Positions 58,101 through 64,000 of a stretch of 64,000 nt of DNA are shown here, in pieces. The notes beneath the pieces are model-generated. The model made no database searches and was not told where the DNA came from. It saw only the letters and a list, made by a program, of their open reading frames with translations. Origin of the DNA: Bombus terrestris. Lineage: Eukaryota > Arthropoda > Insecta > Hymenoptera > Apidae. A program made the position numbers and the translations under genes. The stretch is from contig NW_025963562.1 of assembly GCF_910591885.1 (NCBI RefSeq), positions 124,001 to 188,000 on the forward strand. Reading direction: 5' to 3'. How positions within the stretch are numbered: the first letter of the stretch is position 1; the number at the start of each line of letters is the position of its first letter.

Positions 58101-60164
58101 CATCACTATATGACGTACGATGTTTTATACTATTACGTTATAACGTTTAACGTTATATTGCACCACCATATGACCTATAACGTTATATACTATTACGTTA
58201 TGACGTATAACGTTATATACTATTACGTTATAATGTATAACGTTATATTCCATCACTATGAGACCTATAACGTTATATTGCACCACTATATGACGTACAA
58301 CGTTATATACTATTACGTTATGACGTAAAACGTTATATACTATTACGTTATTACGTATAACGTTATATCGCAACACTATATGACGTACGATGTTTTATAC
58401 TATTACGTTATAACGTTTAGCGTTATATTGCACCACCATATGACCTATAACGTTATATACTATTACGTTATGACGTATAACGTTATATACTATTACGTTA
58501 TAATGTATAACGTTATATTCCATCACTATGAGACCTATAACGTTATATTGCACCACTATATGACGTACAACGTTATATACTATTACGTTATGACGTAAAA
58601 CGTTATACACTATTACGTTATTACGTATAACGTTATATCGCAACACTATATGACGTACGATGTTTTATACTATTACGTTATAACGTTTAGCGTTATATTG
58701 CATTACTATATGATGCATAACGTTATATACTATTACGTTATGACGTATAACGTTATATACTATTACGTTATGACGTAAAACGTTATATGCTATTACGTCA
58801 TAATGTATAACGTTATATGCCATCACTATAAGGCCTATAACGTTATATACTATTACGTTATGACGTATAACGTTATATACTATTACGTTATATTGTATAA
58901 CGTTATATTCCATCACTGTAGGACCTATAACGTTATAGTGCACCACTATATGACGTATAGCGTTATATACTATTACGTTAGTACGTATATCGTTATATTC
59001 TATTACGTTATGTCGTATAACTTTATATACTATTAGGTTATATGGTATAACGTTATATCGAATCACTATATGACATATAACGTTTTATTGCCTCTCTTTC
59101 GGTCGTATAACGATATATTGCATCACTATATGACGTATAACGTTATATACTATTACGTTATGACGTATCACGTTATATACAATTATGTTATAACGTATAA
59201 ATGTATATCGCATCACAATATAAGGTATAACGTTATATTGCATCACTATATGGCGTATAGCGTTATATCGCATCACTATATGGTGTATAACGTTATATAC
59301 TATTACGTTATGACGTATAACGTTTTATGCTATTACGTTATGACGAATAACGTTATATACTATTACGTTATGACGTATAACGTTATATACTGCTACGTTA
59401 TAATGTATAACGTCATATACTGTAAGGTTATAAGATATAACGTTGTATTGCATATCTATAGGACGTATAACGTTATATCGCATCACTATATGACGTATAA
59501 CGATATATTGCATCACTCTATGACGCATAACGTTATATACTATTATGTTATGACGTATAACGTTGTATTGCATCACTATAGGACGTATAACGTTATATTG
59601 CATCACTATATGGCGTATAAACTTATACACTATTACGTTATAATGTATAACGTTATATTCCATCACTATAGGGCGTATATCGTTATATTGCATCTCTATA
59701 TGACGTATAGCGTTATATACTATTACGTTATAATGTACAACGTTATATTCCATCACTGTAGGACCTATAACGTTATAGTGCACCACTATATGTCGTATAA
59801 CGTTATATACTATTACGTTATTACGTATAACGTTATATCTCATCACTACATGACGTACGATGTTTTATACTATTACGTTATAACGTTTAACGTTACATTG
59901 CACCTCTATATGACGTATAACGTTATATACTATTACGTTTTGACGGATAACGTTATATACTATTACGTTATAAGGTATAACGTCATATACTGTTAGGTTA
60001 TAAGGAATAACGTTGCATTGCATAACTGTAGGACGTATAACGATATATTGCATCACTATAGGACGTATAACGATATATTGCATCACTATATGGCGTATAA
60101 ACTTATAAACTATTACGTTATAATGAATAACGTTATATTCCATCACTATATGGCGTATATCGTT
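55186..60164. repeat. Sub-block R1' (4,979 bp)
   Basis: Copy of R1 at 18,081 bp with the same length, markers (56121, 57769, 59090) and 31-bp monomers (56688, 58039). Private changes include TATGGTGTATAACG near 59280 and ACGATATATAC near 57818. Confidence 0.82.
58064..58698. repeat. 270-bp tandem duplication, third locus
   Basis: Copy of 39983-40617 at 18,081 bp. Private change: GTTTAGCG near 58411 where the other loci have GTTTAACG. Confidence 0.8.
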
Positions 60165-62541
60165 CTAGTGCATCTCTATATGACGTATAAAGATATATTG
60201 CATCACTATATGGCGTATAAAGTTATAAACTATTACGTTATAGTGTATAACGTTATATTCCATCACTATATGGCGTATATCGTTATATTGCATCTCTATT
60301 GGACCTATAACGATATATTGCAACACTATATGGCGTATAAAGTTATAAACTAGTACGTTATAATGTATAACGTTATATTCCATCACTATAGGCCCTGTAA
60401 CGCTATATTGCACCACTATATGACCTATAACGTTATATACTATTACGTTATAAGTTATAACGTTATATACTATTACGTTATATACTATAACGTTGTATTC
60501 CATCTCTATACGACCTATAACGTTATATTCCATCACTATAGGACCTATAACGTTATATCGCATCACTATATGACGTATAACGATATATTCCATCACTATA
60601 TGACGTATAACGTTATATACTATTACATTATAAGGAATAACGTCATATACTATTAGGTTACAAGGTATAACGTTGTATTGCATAACTATAGGACGTATAA
60701 CGATATATTGCATCACTATATGGCGTATAACGTTATATACTATTACGTTATAATGTATAACGTTATATTCCATCACTGTAGGACCTATAACGTTATAGTG
60801 CACTACTATATGACGTAAAGCGTTATATACCATTACGTTGTTACGTTTAACGTTATGTCGCATCACTATATGACGTACGATGTTTTATACTATTACGTTA
60901 TAACGTTTAACGTTATATTGCACCACTATATGACGTATAACGTTATATTCCATCACTGTAGGACCTATAACGTTATAGTGCACCACTATATGACGTATAG
61001 CGTTATATACTATTACGTTATTACGTATAGCGTTATATACTATTACGTTATGACGTATAACGTTATATCGCATCACTATATGACGTATAACGTTTTATTG
61101 CCTCTCTTTCGGTCGTATAACGATATATTGCATCACTATATGACGTATAACGTTATATACTATTACGTTATGACGTATCGCGTTGAATACAATTATGTTA
61201 TAACATATAAAATTATATCGCATCACAATATGAGGCATAACATTATATTGCATCACTATATGACGATATATTGCTTAACGTTATATATTGCCTATAACGT
61301 TATATCGCATCACTATATGACGTGTAACGTTATATGCTATTACGTTATAACGTATAACGTTATATACTATTACGTTATAATGTATAACGTTATATTCCAT
61401 CACTATAGGACCTATAACGTTATATTGCACCACTATATGACGTACAACGTTATATACTATTACGTTATGACGTAAAACGTTATATACTATTACGTTATTA
61501 CGTATAACGCTATATCGCATCACTATATGACGTACGATGTTTTATACTGTTACGTTATAACGTTTAGCGTTATGTTGCATTACTATATGATGCATAACGT
61601 TATATACTATTACGTTATAATGTATAACGTTATATTCTATCACTATAGGACCTATAACGTTATATTGCAACCACTATATGACGTATAACGTTACATACTA
61701 TTACGTTATTACGTATAACGTTATATACTATTACGATATGACGTATATCGTTATATACTATTACGTTATAATGTATAACGTTATATTCCATCACTATGAG
61801 ACCTAAAACGTTATATTGCACCACTATATGACGTATAACGTTATTTACTATTACGTTATGACGTATAACGTTATGTACTATTACGTTATGACGTATAACG
61901 TTATATACTATTACGTTATAATGTATAACGTTATATTCCATCACTATAAGGCCTATAACGTTATATTGCACCACTACATGACGTATAACGTTATATACTA
62001 TTACGTTATGACGTATAACGTTATGTACTATTACGTTATGACGTATAACGTTATATTCCATCACTATAAGGCCTATAACGTTATATTGCACCACTACATG
62101 ACGTATAACGTTATATACGATTACGTTATGACGTATAACGTTATGTACTATTACGTTATGACGTATAGCGTTATATAATATTACGTTATAATGTATAACG
62201 TTATATTCCATCACTATAAGGCCTATAACGGTATAATGCACCACTACATGACGTATAACGTTATATACTATTACGTTATGACGTATAACGTTATGTATTA
62301 TTACCTTTTATACTATAACGTTATATTCCATCACTATAGGACCTATAACGTTATATCGCATCACTATATGACGCATAACGATATATTGCATCACTATATG
62401 ACGTATAACGTTATATACTATTACATTATAAGGTATAACGTCATATACTATAAGGTTACAAGGTATAACGTTGTATTGCATAACTATAGGACGTATAACG
62501 ACATATTGCATCACTATATGGCGTATAACGTTATATACTAT

Positions 62542-62781
62542 TACGTTATAATGTATAACGTTATATTCCATCACTGTAGGACCTATAACGTTATAGTGCA
62601 CCACTATATGACGTATATCGTTATATACTATTACGTTATGACGTATAACGTTATATACTATTACGTTATAATGTATAACGTTATATTCCATCACTGTAGG
62701 ACCTATAACGTTATAGTGCACCACTATATGACGTATAGCGTTATATACCATTACGTCATTACATATAACGTTATATCGCAT
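62542..62781. repeat. 120-bp tandem duplication in R2'
   Basis: Copy of 44461-44700 at 18,081 bp, same TATATCG and TATAGCG difference. Confidence 0.8.
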
Positions 62782-62879
62782 CACTATATGACGTACGATG
62801 TTTTATACTATTACGTTATAACGTTTAACGTTACATTGCATCTCTATATGACGTATAACGTTATATACTATTACGTTAT

Positions 62880-62972
62880 AAGGTCTAACGTTACATACTA
62901 TTACGTTATAACGTATAATGTTGTATCGCATCACTATATGACGTATAACGTTATATTGCATCACGATATGAT
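62880..62972. repeat. Divergent patch inside superunit copy 2
   Basis: Ten differences from 44799-44891 in 93 bp (62880, 62882, 62885, 62919, 62920, 62935, 62942, 62950, 62965, 62972), while both sides match almost perfectly. The copy in R3 (about 51966-52060) agrees with the 44.8-kb version, so the change is private to this copy. Length is unchanged. A short gene-conversion tract from another monomer run is the simplest reading. Confidence 0.8.
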
Positions 62973-64000
62973 GTATAACGATATATTGCATCACTATGTG
63001 GCGTATAACGTTATATACTATTACGTTATGACGTATAACGTTATATACTATTACGTTATAAGGTATAACGTCATATACTGTTAGGTTATAAGGTATAACG
63101 TTGTATTGCATATCTATAGGACTAATAACGATATATTGCATCACAATATGGCGTATAACGTTATACACTATTACGTTATTACGTATAACGTTATATCGCA
63201 TCACTATATGACGTATAACGTTTTATTGCCTCTCTTTCTGTCGTATAGCGATATATTGCATCACTATATGACGTATAACGTTATATACTATTACGTTATG
63301 ACGTATCACGTTGTATACAATTATGTTATAACGTATAAAGTTATATCGCATCACAATATGAGGTATAACGTTATATACTATTACGTTATAACCTATAACG
63401 TTATATTCTATTACGTTATGTCGTATAACGTTACATACTATTAGGTTATATTGTATAACATTATGTCGAATCATTATATGACGTATAACGATATATTGCA
63501 CCACTATATGACGTATAACGTTATATACTATTACGTTATAACGTATAACGTTATATACAATTACGTTGTGACGTATAACGTATACTATTACGTTATAAGG
63601 TATAACGTCATGTACTGTAAGGTTATAAGGTATAACGTTGTATTGCATAACTATAGGCCGTATAACGATATATTGCATCACAATATTGCGTATCAGGTCA
63701 TATACTATTACGTTATTACGTATAACGTTATATCGCATCACTATATGACGTATAACGTTTTATTGCCTCTCTTTCGGTCGTATAACGATATATTGCATCA
63801 CTATATGACGTATAACGTTATATACTATTACGTTATAATGTATAACGTTATATTCCATCACTATGAGACCTATAACGTTATATTGCACCACTATATGACG
63901 TATAACGGTATATACTATTACGTTATGACGTATAACGTTATGTATTATGACGTTTTATACTATAACGTTATATTCCATCACTATAGGACCTATAACGTTA

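Larger units (their letters stand above)
1..64000. repeat. Satellite DNA array, 30-bp monomer, whole window
   Basis: Every line of the window is made of the same 30-bp unit or point variants of it, head to tail in one orientation, with no unique DNA between units. The unit has two similar 15-bp halves, TATAACGTTATATAC and TATTACGTTATGACG, so a 15-bp ancestor that doubled is likely. Variants differ mostly in the second half. The array has no edge inside the window. Identity between neighbouring monomers varies, but identity between copies of multi-kilobase blocks is above 99%, which is the mark of higher-order repeats. No gene, intron-like unique tract, transposon end, tRNA or rRNA was seen. 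A centromeric or other heterochromatic location is inference from this organisation. Confidence 0.97.
54568..64000. repeat. Superunit S copy 2, first 9,433 bp
   Basis: Matches 36487-45919 through to the window end. Shared rare variants prove the pairing: GCTTCTCTAT (37111/55192), GGACCCATAACG near 37906/55987, and TATTATGACGTTTTATAC near 45866/63947. Scattered single changes leave identity well above 99%, except for one patch at 62880-62972. Confidence 0.88.
60165..64000. repeat. Sub-block R2' (cut by window end)
   Basis: Copy of 42084-45919 at 18,081 bp, including the 120-bp duplication and the CTTTCTGTC marker at 63228. The window ends before the 2.07-kb segment that distinguishes R2 from R3. 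Confidence 0.82.

Noticed and set aside
1..64000. CRISPR array (30-bp direct repeats)
   Set aside because: There are no unique spacers; the whole period is repeat. No cas-like gene is present.
1..64000. Telomere repeat array
   Set aside because: No short G-rich/C-rich telomere unit; the monomer is 30 bp and strand-balanced.

Overview
The whole window is one uninterrupted satellite-DNA array. I see no protein gene, RNA gene, transposon or other unique sequence anywhere in the 64 kb. The array runs off both ends, so it is longer than the window. It must come from a eukaryotic genome, most likely a heterochromatic, centromeric or subtelomeric block; the species cannot be named from this sequence. 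The DNA is AT-rich (typical monomers are about 27-33% GC) yet very rich in CpG, almost always inside ACGT.

The base unit is 30 bp, about 2,130 copies. It is itself a dimer of two related 15-mers: TATAACGTTATATAC followed by TATTACGTTATGACG. The first half starts with a perfect 12-bp palindrome, TATAACGTTATA, which recurs about every 30 bp. Other monomers keep that core but have a second half of the CATCACTATAGGACC or CACCACTATATGACG kind.

Above the monomer there are nested higher-order repeats (HORs). Left part: 731-7996 is two tandem copies of a 3,633-bp unit (121 monomers); 9007-16637 is two copies of a 3,726/3,905-bp unit (124/130 monomers); 27414-32441 is two copies of a 2,514-bp unit (84 monomers). 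Between them lie mosaics of the same cassettes with small tandem duplications (269, 270, 481 and 1,139 bp). Right part: from about 34.3 kb the array is built of about 5-kb blocks, and from 36487 onward these are organised in an 18,081-bp superunit (603 monomers: sub-blocks of 166, 217, 170 and 50). It is complete once (36487-54567) and begins again at 54568, continuing to the window end.

All these spacings are whole numbers of monomers once five kinds of odd-length monomer (31, 29, 27, 23 and a fused 57 bp) are counted. This fits growth by in-register unequal exchange. Because 30 is a multiple of 3 and the palindrome reads Tyr-Asn-Val-Ile on both strands, long stop-free frames exist on both strands; I regard them as by-products and not as genes. 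All comparisons were made by eye, so boundaries are good to a few tens of bases unless stated otherwise.
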